In this document: piece after piece, positions 8,643 to 17,752 of the stretch
How the letters are laid out: every line of letters begins with the position of its first letter
Numbering within the stretch: position 1 is the first letter of the stretch
NCBI GenBank assembly: GCA_036558645.1
Contig: DATBFG010000073.1
Location: forward strand, 1 to 45,055
Direction: 5' to 3'
Length of the DNA: 45,055 bases
From: DATBFG01 sp036558645
GTDB taxonomy: Bacteria > Acidobacteriota > Terriglobia > Terriglobales > Acidobacteriaceae
The notes under the pieces: generated by a model
Database searches by the model: none
Told to the model about the DNA's origin: nothing
What the model saw: only the letters and a program-made list of their open reading frames with translations
Translations under genes and position numbers: made by a program

Positions 8643-10484
8643 CTAATTCGACAGCCAGACCTCTGACGGACCACCCTTGCCTTCTGTCATAACGTGGGGC
8701 GTGACGACAATCAGCAGTTCGTCGTCATCCTCCTGCTTGTTGTTGGTCGAAACCAGGTGGCTTAGTCCGGGAACAACGCTCAATCCAGGAATCCCTGCCA
8801 GGGAACGCTGTTCGCTTTGGGATACGGAGCCGGCGATCACAGCAGGTTCGCCGCTCTTCAAGACAATACTGGCGTTGTACTCACGATTGGAGATGATAGG
8901 CACACCGTTTAGGCTCGTCCCACCCAGCGAGCGAAATTGCAATTGCAGGTCAATGCTTACATCCTGTGACGCATTTACCGAAGGCTTGGCCTTTAATGTT
9001 AGGCCGATGTCTTCATAGCTGAACGAAGGAAATGCTGCCTGAAAGCTGTTGTTCTGGATGACCTGCGAAATGGCCGGCGTATTGAATACGGGAGCAAAGC
9101 TGGCATTCAGGATCGGGTAACGAGATCCGACGTGTAGCGACGCCTGGTCCCCCTGCGCAGCCCGCAGGTAAGAATGCTCGAGCGTCTTCACCGTGCTCTC
9201 ATTGAGCGAAGCGGTAACAGAGGCCATATCGAGCGTCAGCCCCATGAGCGTCAAGCCTCCACCGAACGTCGCTACCGGCTGACTGAAGATGGAGTTCTGC
9301 TGTCCTTGCAATTGAGCCAATAGAGCAGCGACGCTGTCGGACGAGGCCTGGTTTATGCCCCCTCCAGCGATCAACTGATTGATCAGATCCTGGATATTTC
9401 CTCCACCCAAGGCCAACAAAGCTCCTGCTGGGATGTTAAAGAGCTTGAATTGATTGGGAATGTGAATACCCAGGGCCCGTGTCAGCGTGTGGTGGATCTC
9501 GTACACATTCACATCGAGCATCACCTGCGGACGCGATTGGTCAAGGTTCTCCATGAACTCCGTCGCGGCATCGAGCATGCGCTGTGACGCGCGAACTACG
9601 ATTTTGTTCTGTTGCGGCTGTGGTACAACAAAGCGCATTTCGAATATCAGGCGCATCAGGGCGACCAGTTCCTGTAATGCCTTGGGGTCGTTTCCCGCCG
9701 CCAACTGAAAAGTCCTCATGCTCATACGGTCAAACTTCCGCCGATTCTCCGCAGTATCGGCGGAAATGAAGATCTGCTTTTCAGACAGGGGCACCCAGAA
9801 AGTCTTAGTGACCTCAGCCGCGACCTTCATTGCATCGTAGAAGTTGGCAGCATCGACATCGAAGCGGACTTGTCGGGTGATGACAGAGTCGTCAAAGCTA
9901 GCCACCAGCCCATAAGAATTAGCTATTTGTTCGAGAAGCGTCCTAGCATCACCGCGATAGTGAAACTCGTTTTGCAGATCTTTCGGGGTAACGTGCAATT
10001 CCTCCGATTCAACCACCGTGACAGGCGCCAATGGCTTCTGCGGAGCCCACTCGTGGATGGCATCCTTCAGGCGTTGCTGCGCGAATTCGTTATCCGGGTC
10101 AAGCTCCAGCGCTCCACGGAACTCGGCCAGTGCTTCAACCTGTTTGCCCTTCAGAAGTCGGTCGTTTCCGCGCTCCAGATGATCCGAGACCAGTTGCTGC
10201 CGAGCCATTTCACGCATGGTTACGTAGTCCACATTGCGGGGCGCCAGGCGCGCCGCAGTTGTGAAGTACTGGTAAGCTTCCGGTGCGTGGTCCTTCTTCT
10301 GAAGTTCCAGACCTTTCTCAAAGGCTCGTTTTGCATCTTTGAGCTCTTTTTGGGAAGGATTACAGCCGGGCATGGCTTTGCTGCCCTCGCCGCAGGGGAC
10401 TACGGGCAGGTTTTGCGGGCTGTCTGCCGCGAGACAGCACCCGGCAAAAACCATGCCGACAACGAAGCTAGTAATCTTGCCCAT
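8643..10484 (-). CDS. TPR-containing secretin (type II/IV secretion outer-membrane channel family)
   Basis: This 613-residue protein has an N-terminal signal sequence containing FAGCC, a near-lipobox, so lipidation is possible. Two TPR-like repeats follow (about 45-125; KRAFEKGLELQKK, ALAEFRGALELDPDN). An N0-type secretin short domain is next (LQNEFHYRGDARTLLEQIA), then an N1-like domain (VVRASQRMLDAA), and a C-terminal secretin domain with VGSRYPIL, YEDIGL, NREYNAS and GEPAVIAG. Secretins form ring channels in the outer membrane for type II secretion or type IV pili. No other assembly genes are adjacent. I start at 10484, where the signal peptide begins (MGKITSFVVG), rather than 129 bases earlier. 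The 43 extra residues there lack secretory character and would overlap the preceding gene's terminator. The gene lies downstream of the S46 peptidase but is separated from it by that terminator. Confidence 0.88.
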   Translation of the reverse strand: MGKITSFVVGMVFAGCCLAADSPQNLPVVPCGEGSKAMPGCNPSQKELKDAKRAFEKGLELQKKDHAPEAYQYFTTAARLAPRNVDYVTMREMARQQLVSDHLERGNDRLLKGKQVEALAEFRGALELDPDNEFAQQRLKDAIHEWAPQKPLAPVTVVESEELHVTPKDLQNEFHYRGDARTLLEQIANSYGLVASFDDSVITRQVRFDVDAANFYDAMKVAAEVTKTFWVPLSEKQIFISADTAENRRKFDRMSMRTFQLAAGNDPKALQELVALMRLIFEMRFVVPQPQQNKIVVRASQRMLDAATEFMENLDQSRPQVMLDVNVYEIHHTLTRALGIHIPNQFKLFNIPAGALLALGGGNIQDLINQLIAGGGINQASSDSVAALLAQLQGQQNSIFSQPVATFGGGLTLMGLTLDMASVTASLNESTVKTLEHSYLRAAQGDQASLHVGSRYPILNASFAPVFNTPAISQVIQNNSFQAAFPSFSYEDIGLTLKAKPSVNASQDVSIDLQLQFRSLGGTSLNGVPIISNREYNASIVLKSGEPAVIAGSVSQSEQRSLAGIPGLSVVPGLSHLVSTNNKQEDDDELLIVVTPHVMTEGKGGPSEVWLSN

Positions 10485-10590
10485 CCGTCCCGATTGTAAC
10501 CGGGGAAGGCAGTAGGGAAGAGCGATATCGGCAGTTCGATGTACCTTTGGTTTTGTCACGCGAATGGAACGCGGAATCTTCTGCGCTTTG

Positions 10591-10627
10591 CAAAAAAGAA
10601 AAGGTCCGCCCACTGAGCAGGCGGACC
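10591..10627 (-). terminator. Intrinsic terminator of the S46 peptidase gene
   Basis: An 8-base arm GGTCCGCC (10603-10610) pairs with GGCGGACC (10620-10627). Read leftward, the hairpin is followed by a T-rich run, the complement of CAAAAAAGAAAA at 10591-10602. It starts 17 bases after the peptidase stop. Confidence 0.85.
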
Positions 10628-10644
10628 CTTAAACAGAATCAAGG

Positions 10645-12732
10645 CTATTTTGACCCGCCCGGGCCTTTAGTGAGTTCGTCGGCCAGGCGGCTGGCCCCGT
10701 AGACCGTTCGCAATGCCTCCTGGATACCGCGGGAATCGACGCTAACCGCTCGGGCCTGCGTGTCCGTATAGGCAAAATTCCAGGCAAGCGATTGAATGTT
10801 ACCGTCGAAAATAATTCCCACCAGTTCTCCAGCCCGGTCTACCGTAGGGCTGCCCGAGTTCCCGCCAATGATGTCCGCCGTCGATACAAAGTTCAGGGGA
10901 GTCTTCAATTTCAGCTTCGATCTGGCCTTCAACCAGCTATCCGGAAGCTGGTAAGGAGGTTTGTTGCCGTTCTTTTCCGCATGTTCGAAGGCGCCACCCA
11001 TTGGTGTGAAGTATGGAATCTTCTCGCCGTTTTCCTCGTAACCACGTACCTGACCGTAGCTCAGGCGGATCGTAAACGTAGCGTCAGGAGGATCGGTAAA
11101 ACCGTGCTGTGCGAATCTCGCCTTTGCGATTGCCGCTCCTTCTCGGCGCTCGACTGCTTCTACGTTATCTTCGTAGTTCTTGCGAACTGCGCGGGCTTCG
11201 CCATCGATATTTCGCATCAGGACAATGAGTGGGTCCATGCTGGCATCTACTGCGGCTTTGCCGCCTTCCCAGAGTTGGCGTCGATAGCCAACATCCTCGA
11301 GCTTGCTATCCGTTATTAGCTCGCTCGCAGCATCTCCCGCGCTCTTTCCTCGAAGTGCAGCCTGAAGGGAAGTGTTGGATGCGCCGAACGCCTGTTCCAT
11401 CTGCGAAAGTGAGTCTGTCAGTTTGACGATTTCGAGATTCTTATAGACCGGTGCGGTGGAGAATAGCTCTTGCTCCAAAGAGGGGAGCGCAGAATCTCGA
11501 AATTCCCTTTGACGCACCTCATTCGGGCGAGTTCTCTCGGTCGCTCCACGCACAATCCATCTCGCAAACTGTGCGAGTTCCGAGTTGAATCCTCGCAAGC
11601 GTTCCACATATGTAAGAGGCAGGTAAATCTCCCGCTGAACCTTCATTGCCGCCGCGATGTTCGCCCAGGGGTCGGCCCCTGCATTCTTGCTATCGGTCTT
11701 GAACTCGGAATAAAGCTTTTCTTCATCGCTGCTCTTCTTTTGCATTAGCGATTTGTCTAGCAGTGCTTGTTGGTAACCGGTGAAGGCCTTGAGAGCATTT
11801 TGATAAGAGAAGAGATCCTCCTTGGAGATGCGAGCATTCTCCTCCGATTGGGACGCGAAATCCTGCAAGAGCTTGATCCGTCGCTTGTAGTTTTCGAAGC
11901 GTGACGGGTAGTCAACGTCGCGAAAGTATTCAAGTTGCGACATAGTCTTCAGGCGAGCAGTCGATCCTGGATTTCCTGAGACGAAGATCAGATCGCCATC
12001 CTTCACGCCCTTGCTGGACCATTTCAAGTAGTGTTCGATATGGGCGGGCTTATTGTTCTCATACACTCGAAAGAAAGTTACATCGAGGTCATAGCGCGGA
12101 TATGTGAAGTTGTCGGGATCGCCTCCGAAGAAGGCCATGTCAAATTCCGGCGCAAATACCAGGCGGACATCGGTGTACTTTTTGTAGCGGTACAGGTGGT
12201 ACACGGACCCGGAGTAGAAGGTGATTACATCGCATCGCAGTCCTGTCGATGCGGTGCACTCCTTTTCGATGGTGGACATCGCTGAGCGCTCTGCCTGTCC
12301 CGATGCAGCTGACGACATACCCGGCTTGACGGCATCATGCACTCTGGCACTGACGTCTTCAATTGAAACCAGTTGATTTAGTTCGAGGCTTGGACACCTG
12401 GCCTCATCTGCTTGGCTGGCGGCATAGAATCCTGACTTGATGTAGTCCTTGCCACCAGTGGATAGCTGTTGAATGCACTCCGCGCCCACATGGTGGTTGG
12501 TAAAGGTGAGTCCATCAGCAGAAACGAAGGATCCCGACCCCCCATTATTAAAACGGACGGATGACAGCCTTACATGATCAAGCCAAGCCTGCGATGGTTC
12601 GAAATGATACTTGGTCTGAACCTTATCTTTGGGAAAGGCGTTATAAAGCCACATACCCTCATCAGCGTTTGCCACTGACGAAAGCAAGATGAATACTGGG
12701 AATAGCACGAGCAACAACCGTTTCATGAACAA
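10645..12732 (-). CDS. S46 family serine dipeptidyl-peptidase (DPP7/DPP11-like)
   Basis: This 695-residue protein has a signal peptide (cleavage near VANA, residue 23) and full S46 length. The family start DEGMWLYNAFP follows the cleavage site. The catalytic His lies in FTNHHVGAECIQQL (about residues 78-91). The catalytic Ser is Ser626 in GGNSGSPT, the chymotrypsin-like Ser motif. The Asp is expected in the FAPEFDMAFFGGDPDNFTYPRYDLD region (about 195-220; only the family position is inferred). These periplasmic enzymes remove dipeptides from the N termini of oligopeptides and feed protein utilisation. ATG codons at 12732 and 12726 are both possible starts. The terminator behind it shows it is its own unit, and citrate synthase lies divergently upstream. 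Confidence 0.93.
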   Translation of the reverse strand: MFMKRLLLVLFPVFILLSSVANADEGMWLYNAFPKDKVQTKYHFEPSQAWLDHVRLSSVRFNNGGSGSFVSADGLTFTNHHVGAECIQQLSTGGKDYIKSGFYAASQADEARCPSLELNQLVSIEDVSARVHDAVKPGMSSAASGQAERSAMSTIEKECTASTGLRCDVITFYSGSVYHLYRYKKYTDVRLVFAPEFDMAFFGGDPDNFTYPRYDLDVTFFRVYENNKPAHIEHYLKWSSKGVKDGDLIFVSGNPGSTARLKTMSQLEYFRDVDYPSRFENYKRRIKLLQDFASQSEENARISKEDLFSYQNALKAFTGYQQALLDKSLMQKKSSDEEKLYSEFKTDSKNAGADPWANIAAAMKVQREIYLPLTYVERLRGFNSELAQFARWIVRGATERTRPNEVRQREFRDSALPSLEQELFSTAPVYKNLEIVKLTDSLSQMEQAFGASNTSLQAALRGKSAGDAASELITDSKLEDVGYRRQLWEGGKAAVDASMDPLIVLMRNIDGEARAVRKNYEDNVEAVERREGAAIAKARFAQHGFTDPPDATFTIRLSYGQVRGYEENGEKIPYFTPMGGAFEHAEKNGNKPPYQLPDSWLKARSKLKLKTPLNFVSTADIIGGNSGSPTVDRAGELVGIIFDGNIQSLAWNFAYTDTQARAVSVDSRGIQEALRTVYGASRLADELTKGPGGSK

Positions 12733-12903
12733 CTCCTTCGATCAGGACATTATTTCGTGAAGAGGCAAACTCTTTAGTTTACCTTTTCTCGAGTGAAGCT
12801 GCGCTTCATCCCATCCGGGAAAGGGCAGAACTGTCACATCTTTTGCCTATCTCGGGATTGCTGGACCGCACCTTTCTTGAACCGTTGCAAGCGCCGACCG
12901 ACA

Positions 12904-12933
12904 TTGGAAACTTGGGCGCATTTGGCGTATAAA
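12904..12933 (+). promoter_or_regulatory. Candidate sigma-70 promoter of citrate synthase
   Basis: TTGGAA (12904-12909, 4 of 6 matches to the -35 consensus) is separated by 18 bases from TATAAA (12928-12933, 5 of 6 matches to the -10). Transcription would start near 12940, about 70 bases before the ATG. This also argues against the GTG start at 12793. Confidence 0.45.
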
Positions 12934-13008
12934 ATGAATTGCGACGGCACTTTCCTTCGACCTTCCAGTGCGGTTTGCAATCTAATTCCAGGAGTTCAGC
13001 GAGGCACC

Positions 13009-14151
13009 ATGTCCAGCCTGACTACCACAAGCGCCCCCAAAGGCCTGGAGGGAGTGGTCGCGACCACCTCCAGCATCTGCTACATAGACGGGGACCGGGG
13101 CGTTTTGGCGTACCGCGGCATCGATATTCACGAATTGGCCGACAATTCCACGTTTGAAGAGACATGCTATCTGCTCTGGTTTGGCCATCTTCCCAGCCGC
13201 TCTGAATTACGCGACCTCCGCCAACGGATGGCGGAGGAGCGCAAGCTCGACAATTCGATCATTCATCGCCTGCAATTGGTGCCGAAGCACGCTCTTCCTA
13301 TGGACGTCCTGCGGACGATGGTATCGACGCTTTCTTTCTTCGACCCTGAGGAGAAGAACAACGACAAGGAAGCCAACCTGCACAAGGCAATTCGCTTAAC
13401 GTCTCAGGTGGCTATGATCGTTGCAGCCTACGACCGCATTCGAAAAGGAAAGCCCGTTGTTGAACCAGACCGTTCCTTGTCTCACGCAGCGAACTTCCTG
13501 CTGATGTTGAATGGCACTCCGCCTTCCGCAACCGCTGAGCGTGCGCTCGACATCGCGCTCATCCTGCATGCCGATCACGAACTGAACGCGTCGACGTTTG
13601 CTGCGCGTGTGACCGCCGCCACTCTTTCCGACATGCATTCTGCGATGACTTCCGCCATCGGTTGTTTGAAAGGTCCATTGCACGGCGGCGCGAACGAGGC
13701 CGTGTTTCACATTCTCGAGGCCATCGACCAGTCAGGTGCGGATGCTGTCGAGTACATCAAGGGAATGCTGGCGCAGAAGAAGAAAATCCCGGGCTTCGGC
13801 CATCGCGTCTACCACACCGAAGATCCTCGTGCCACTCACCTGAGGAAGATGTCACAGGATCTTGGCAAGTCAAGCGGTGAAACCAAGTGGTTCGACTTCT
13901 CTAACGCCATTGAGAAATTCATCAAGGCTGACAAGAAACTAAACGCAAACGTGGACTTCTACTCCGCTTCCACCTATCACACCCTGGGGATCGACGTGGA
14001 TCTGTTCACGCCTGTGTTTGCCGTCTCGCGAATTAGCGGCTGGACTGCTCATGTGATGGAGCAACTGGAAGATAACCGCCTGATCCGTCCTCGAGCAGAC
14101 TACATCGGTCCCAAATATCCGCAACGTTACAAGCCGATGGATAACCGGTAG
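13009..14151 (+). CDS. gltA: Citrate synthase
   Basis: The enzyme condenses acetyl-CoA and oxaloacetate to citrate, the entry step of the TCA cycle. The protein is 380 residues, the size of the shorter bacterial citrate/2-methylcitrate synthases. Catalytic residues are His225 (KGPLHGGANE), His265 (PGFGHRVYHT) and Asp316 (NVDFYSAS). The start is ATG 13009, preceded by GGAG and GAGG, and the start MSSLTTTSAPKGLEGVVA matches where family proteins begin. The open frame runs 72 codons further upstream, but those residues are not protein-like and contain the candidate promoter. A 2-methylcitrate synthase role cannot be excluded from sequence alone, but no propionate genes are adjacent. An intrinsic terminator follows the stop. 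Confidence 0.95.
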   Translation: MSSLTTTSAPKGLEGVVATTSSICYIDGDRGVLAYRGIDIHELADNSTFEETCYLLWFGHLPSRSELRDLRQRMAEERKLDNSIIHRLQLVPKHALPMDVLRTMVSTLSFFDPEEKNNDKEANLHKAIRLTSQVAMIVAAYDRIRKGKPVVEPDRSLSHAANFLLMLNGTPPSATAERALDIALILHADHELNASTFAARVTAATLSDMHSAMTSAIGCLKGPLHGGANEAVFHILEAIDQSGADAVEYIKGMLAQKKKIPGFGHRVYHTEDPRATHLRKMSQDLGKSSGETKWFDFSNAIEKFIKADKKLNANVDFYSASTYHTLGIDVDLFTPVFAVSRISGWTAHVMEQLEDNRLIRPRADYIGPKYPQRYKPMDNR

Positions 14152-14174
14152 TTCACCAGAGTTTGATACCCAAC

Positions 14175-14200
14175 GGCGCCCGCGTGGCGCCTTTGTTTTT
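14175..14200 (+). terminator. Intrinsic terminator of gltA
   Basis: GGCGCC (14175-14180) pairs with GGCGCC (14186-14191) across 5 bases and is followed by TTTGTTTTT. A second hairpin without a long T tract lies just after, with GCCAGCGG (14216-14223) pairing with CCGCTGGC (14227-14234). Confidence 0.8.
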
Positions 14201-14300
14201 ACCTCTAAGGTGTCCGCCAGCGGCAACCGCTGGCCTTTTACAGCAGGCATACTCCAAGGTCTATAATCACCTCCTCCGCAAACAGATACTCTGGACCACG

Positions 14301-16241
14301 ATGAGCAACCAAGACAGCAAAGACAAAGAATTAGGAATGCAGTGCCCGATCACGCGGCGTGACTTTCTAAACGGCGTAGCACTGGGTGCCAGTGCCCTCG
14401 TATCGTTGCCGGCTTGGATGGAGGCCATGGCGCAAGCAGAGTCTTCTAGTCCGCAATCTCCCGCCTACTATCCGCCCGCCCTGATGGGCATGCGTGGCAA
14501 CCACGACGGGAGCTTTACGTATGCGCACGCAATGCGCGATGGCGATTCCTGGGACAGTTCCGGAAAGCCGGAAGACACCGGCGAAACCTACGATCTCGTG
14601 ATCGTGGGAGGGGGCATCAGTGGCCTTGCAGCAGCCTATTTTTACCGAAAGACTGCGGGGCAGAATGCTCGGATCTTGATCCTAGACAATCATGATGACT
14701 TCGGCGGTCACGCCAAGCGCAACGAATTCCAGGTTGGCAGTAGGATGATGCTGGCCTACGGGGGAACCCAGTCCATCGATACTCCTTCCGTTTACAGCGC
14801 CGTAGCCATGGGATTGCTGAAGGAACTTGGGATTGATATCAGCAAGTTCTACAAGGCTTATGACCAAAAGCTTTATTCCTCTCACAAGCTGGCTACCGGA
14901 GTCTTCTTCGATAAGGAAACTTTTGGCGTGGATCGTCTAGTTGCGGGTATGGGAGTGCTCCCATGGAAAGAATTCATGGCCAAAACGCCGATGTCTGCCG
15001 ATGCCAAGCAGGATATCGAGCGCCTGTTTACCGAAAAGGTGGACTACTATCCCGGTCTCTCTCGCAACGAAAAACGGGCGAAGCTTGCCAAGATCAGCTA
15101 CGCCGATTACTTAACGAAAATCTGCAAGGCCTCTCCCGACGTTTTGTATTTTTTCCATACTTACACCAACGACATGTTCGGCGTCGGCATCGACGCTGTC
15201 TCTGCCTTTACTTGCTACATCACTGGAGATGAATATGGCTCCATCAGCTTCCCTGGTTTTCAGGGCATGGATTTGGAGCCTAGTGACAGGGAAGACCCAT
15301 ACATCTTCCATTTTCCCGACGGCAATGCATCCATCGCACGGCTGCTGGTTCGGTCCCTGATTCCGGGATCGATTCCGGGCAGCACGATGGAGGACATCGT
15401 CGTCGCGAACGCAGACTACTCGCGCTTGGATCAGCCTTCGTCGCCAGTGCGCATTCGCCTGAATAGCACGGCCGTGCATGTGGCGCACAACGGTTCAATT
15501 GATTCCGCCAAAGAAGTGGACATCGCCTACATGAATCGCGGGACGCTGCGAATGGTCCACGGCACCGCATGTGTTCTCGCTTGCTACAACGGGATGATCC
15601 CTTACATTTGTCCGGATGTTCCCGCCAGGCAGAAAGAGGCACTCTCGTACTTGGTGAAGACGCCGCTGGTCTATACTCACACGGCGATTCGAAACTGGAC
15701 GGCCTTCGACAAACTCGGGGTGGACGCCATCGTGGCCCCCGGAAGCTACCACCCTTACACCGCCTTGGATTTTCCGGTCAGCCTGGGCGACTACAAGTTC
15801 GGAAGCGATCCATCGGAACCGATGGTTCTGTTCATGTTGCGAACGCCCTGTAAGCCCGGCCTCTCCGAACGGGAACAGCACCGGGCAGGCCGCGCAGAGT
15901 TGTTGCGTACGCCGTTTTCAACTTTTGAGCGCAATATCCGTGATCAATTGGGACGAATGCTCGCCGACGGAGGTTTCGATCCCGCGCGCGACATATCCGG
16001 CATCACCGTTAATCGCTGGGCCCATGGATATGCCTTTGGTCCAAACTCCTTATTCGATCCTGATTGGCCTGAAGGGCAGGAGCCATGGGTGCTCGGTCGT
16101 CAACGAATCGGGAGGATCGTGATTGCAAACTCCGATGCTGGCGCGAGCGCATATACAGATGCTGCCATCGATCAAGCCCACCGTGCGGTTGCGGAACTAA
16201 ATACCGCGAGTACTACAGCAAAAACTAAGGCTGCGAGCTAG
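14301..16241 (+). CDS. Tat-exported FAD-dependent oxidoreductase, spermidine dehydrogenase-like
   Basis: This 646-residue protein has a twin-arginine signal (ITRRDFLNGVALGASALVS, about residues 16-34). It is therefore folded with its cofactor in the cytoplasm and exported. An FAD-binding Rossmann motif follows (YDLVIVGGGISGLAAA, from about residue 98). Next comes DNHDDFGGHAKRNEF, a stretch I associate with bacterial SpdH-type amine dehydrogenases, so spermidine or a related amine is a plausible substrate. That assignment is from memory of the family and is not proven. The C-terminal end carries another flavin contact (GRIVIANSDAGASAYTDAA). The start is ATG 14301; the 46 codons before it overlap the gltA terminator hairpins. 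If it oxidises polyamines, it would complement the polyamine genes at 31-35 kb. Confidence 0.75.
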   Translation: MSNQDSKDKELGMQCPITRRDFLNGVALGASALVSLPAWMEAMAQAESSSPQSPAYYPPALMGMRGNHDGSFTYAHAMRDGDSWDSSGKPEDTGETYDLVIVGGGISGLAAAYFYRKTAGQNARILILDNHDDFGGHAKRNEFQVGSRMMLAYGGTQSIDTPSVYSAVAMGLLKELGIDISKFYKAYDQKLYSSHKLATGVFFDKETFGVDRLVAGMGVLPWKEFMAKTPMSADAKQDIERLFTEKVDYYPGLSRNEKRAKLAKISYADYLTKICKASPDVLYFFHTYTNDMFGVGIDAVSAFTCYITGDEYGSISFPGFQGMDLEPSDREDPYIFHFPDGNASIARLLVRSLIPGSIPGSTMEDIVVANADYSRLDQPSSPVRIRLNSTAVHVAHNGSIDSAKEVDIAYMNRGTLRMVHGTACVLACYNGMIPYICPDVPARQKEALSYLVKTPLVYTHTAIRNWTAFDKLGVDAIVAPGSYHPYTALDFPVSLGDYKFGSDPSEPMVLFMLRTPCKPGLSEREQHRAGRAELLRTPFSTFERNIRDQLGRMLADGGFDPARDISGITVNRWAHGYAFGPNSLFDPDWPEGQEPWVLGRQRIGRIVIANSDAGASAYTDAAIDQAHRAVAELNTASTTAKTKAAS

Positions 16242-16325
16242 CATTCACTATCGGAATGGCATTAGTTAGAAGCATACCCCGGGCACGCTGTGGCATCTCA
16301 AAAAAGCTCCCTGCGGAGGGAAACA

Positions 16326-16904
16326 ATGAAAATTCCAGTTTTTCTATTGATGATTGCGATTGGCGCCTGCTCTGCCCAGAACGAGGCCAAGGCACCTGCT
16401 CAGCTCTCCCCGCCACCCGCCAACGATCAGCAGCGCGGGCAAGCCTCGCCGGCGGCGACAAACCGCATCATCAAGGAAGTACGCCATGAACTCCTCATGA
16501 TGCCGAACACGAACGTGTTCGACTACCTTGCGTTCAAGGTGGATGGTTATGACGTCACTCTGCTTGGCCAGGTAACACGCCCAATTCTGAAATCGGATGC
16601 GGAAGCCGCGGTAAAGGGCGTGGAAGGTGTTGAACATATTGATAACCAGATTGATGTCCTGCCCCCGTCCTCTCAGGACGATCGTCTGCGGCTTCAGTTG
16701 TATCGCGCAATCTACGGCTACGCTCCGCTGCAGAAGTACGCTCTAGGTGTGCAGAAACCGATCCGGATTATCGTGAAGTCTGGACGTGTCACACTGGAAG
16801 GGGTGGTCGACAACGACACCGACAAGAATATTGCCAACATCCGTGCGAACAGCGTATCGGGAATCTTCTCGGTACAGAACAATCTTCAGGTCGTGAAGCC
16901 GTAG
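16326..16904 (+). CDS. BON-domain envelope lipoprotein
   Basis: The protein is 192 residues long. The N-terminal signal ends in IGAC, a lipobox-type motif (Cys at about residue 15), suggesting lipidation. A Pro/Ala/Gln-rich linker follows, then two BON-type segments: about 48-110 (VDGYDVTLLGQVTRP... VEGVEHIDNQIDVLP) and about 115-190 (IVKSGRVTLEGVVDNDTDKN... GIFSVQNNLQVV). BON domains are thought to bind phospholipids and are common in osmotic-stress (OsmY) and envelope proteins. The start is ATG 16326 with GGAGGGAAACA just upstream, and the signal peptide begins there. It converges with the YceI gene, with 17 bases between the stops. Confidence 0.85.
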   Translation: MKIPVFLLMIAIGACSAQNEAKAPAQLSPPPANDQQRGQASPAATNRIIKEVRHELLMMPNTNVFDYLAFKVDGYDVTLLGQVTRPILKSDAEAAVKGVEGVEHIDNQIDVLPPSSQDDRLRLQLYRAIYGYAPLQKYALGVQKPIRIIVKSGRVTLEGVVDNDTDKNIANIRANSVSGIFSVQNNLQVVKP

Positions 16905-16921
16905 CTGAGCTTGTCGCACGT

Positions 16922-17515
16922 TCAGGGATGGACCGGTCCGTTCACGGCTCCTGTGGCATGAATTGCGATAGCCACTTCTGGTTCAACGCGCAGCAGGAAC
17001 TTGCTCGGATTCTTCATGCCCCATTTCAGATAGGGAATCTGGAAGTTTGTGTCTACACTCCACTGTGATGAGCTAATCTGCACCTGGATGGGCAGGGTAA
17101 CTTCATGTTCGGCCCCGTGGACGCTGAACATGCCGTGAACCTGAAGTGTAGAAGACTTTTCAGCGACCAACCTGCCTTCCACACGATCTGGTCGAAACGT
17201 GATTTCCGAATACTTGCCGCTCTCGATAATCTCCTCATGCATCTTGTGGTCGCGCCCGTCGTTGCCACTTTGACCGGTCGTCGCATCAATGACGATCTCA
17301 CCGCTAATCGAGCCGTTCCCCAGGCTGTACTGAATCCTGCCACGCTTCAGTTGGAAGGTGCCGTGAACTGTGTGTAGGGAGGCGCCCAGAGTGTAGTTGA
17401 CAACTGTTTTCGCTGGTTGAAATTCAAGCACGACATCGTGCATCTGCGCGACCGCAAGAGTAGCAGTGCAGAAAAACACGCCGCATACGGCAACGCGAGC
17501 TTTCTTCATGGTCAC
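16922..17515 (-). CDS. YceI-like periplasmic lipid-binding protein
   Basis: A 197-residue protein with a signal peptide (cleavage near AVAQ, residue 24) and a YceI-type beta-barrel domain. Characteristic stretches are FQPAKTVVNYTLGASLHTVHG, here given in part (VVNYTLGASLH), DGRDHKMHEEIIESGKYSEITF in part (DGRDHKMHEE, KYSEITF), and FSVHGAEHEVTLP. YceI proteins bind isoprenoid or amphipathic ligands in the periplasm. The exact ligand is unknown. The start is ATG 17515 or the next ATG two codons later (MTMKKARVAV). No partner gene such as a cytochrome b561 is adjacent. Confidence 0.88.
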   Translation of the reverse strand: MTMKKARVAVCGVFFCTATLAVAQMHDVVLEFQPAKTVVNYTLGASLHTVHGTFQLKRGRIQYSLGNGSISGEIVIDATTGQSGNDGRDHKMHEEIIESGKYSEITFRPDRVEGRLVAEKSSTLQVHGMFSVHGAEHEVTLPIQVQISSSQWSVDTNFQIPYLKWGMKNPSKFLLRVEPEVAIAIHATGAVNGPVHP

Positions 17516-17635
17516 CTGAATTTCGGAACTATATACCGGTAAGAAGCAGAATCGGTACTGCCGGGAACAGAGCAGTTGTAAAAAGTTTGTGAAAGTAGGA
17601 TCGAGTTCTAATGAATGGAAAGGTCGGCTAGGAAG

Positions 17636-17725
17636 TGGCGGAGAGGGAGGGATTTGAACCCCCGATACCCGTTAAGGTATGTCCGCTTTCGAGGCGGATC
17701 GTTTCAACCACTCACGCACCTCTCC
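17636..17725 (-). tRNA. tRNA-Ser(CGA)
   Basis: Read on the minus strand, a 7-base acceptor arm GGAGAGG (complement at 17719-17725) pairs with CCTCTCC (complement at 17640-17646). The discriminator is G and CCA is encoded (complement TGG at 17636-17638). The anticodon stem is TCCGC/GCGGA with loop CTCGAAA, giving anticodon CGA (complement at 17689-17691), which reads UCG serine codons. A long variable arm (ATACC...GGTAT) is typical of class II tRNA-Ser, and the T loop GGTTCAAATCC is intact. It starts 27 bases after the tadA stop on the same strand, so the two may be co-transcribed. Confidence 0.96.
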
Positions 17726-17752
17726 GCATGGAAAACCGTTATTGGTGGAAGG

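Noticed and set aside
9870..10499. 209-residue plus-strand frame
   Set aside because: Antisense to the secretin gene, with no independent support.
12793..13008. N-terminal extension of citrate synthase from GTG 12793
   Set aside because: The extension is not family-like, and the region holds a candidate promoter and a better ATG with a Shine-Dalgarno sequence.
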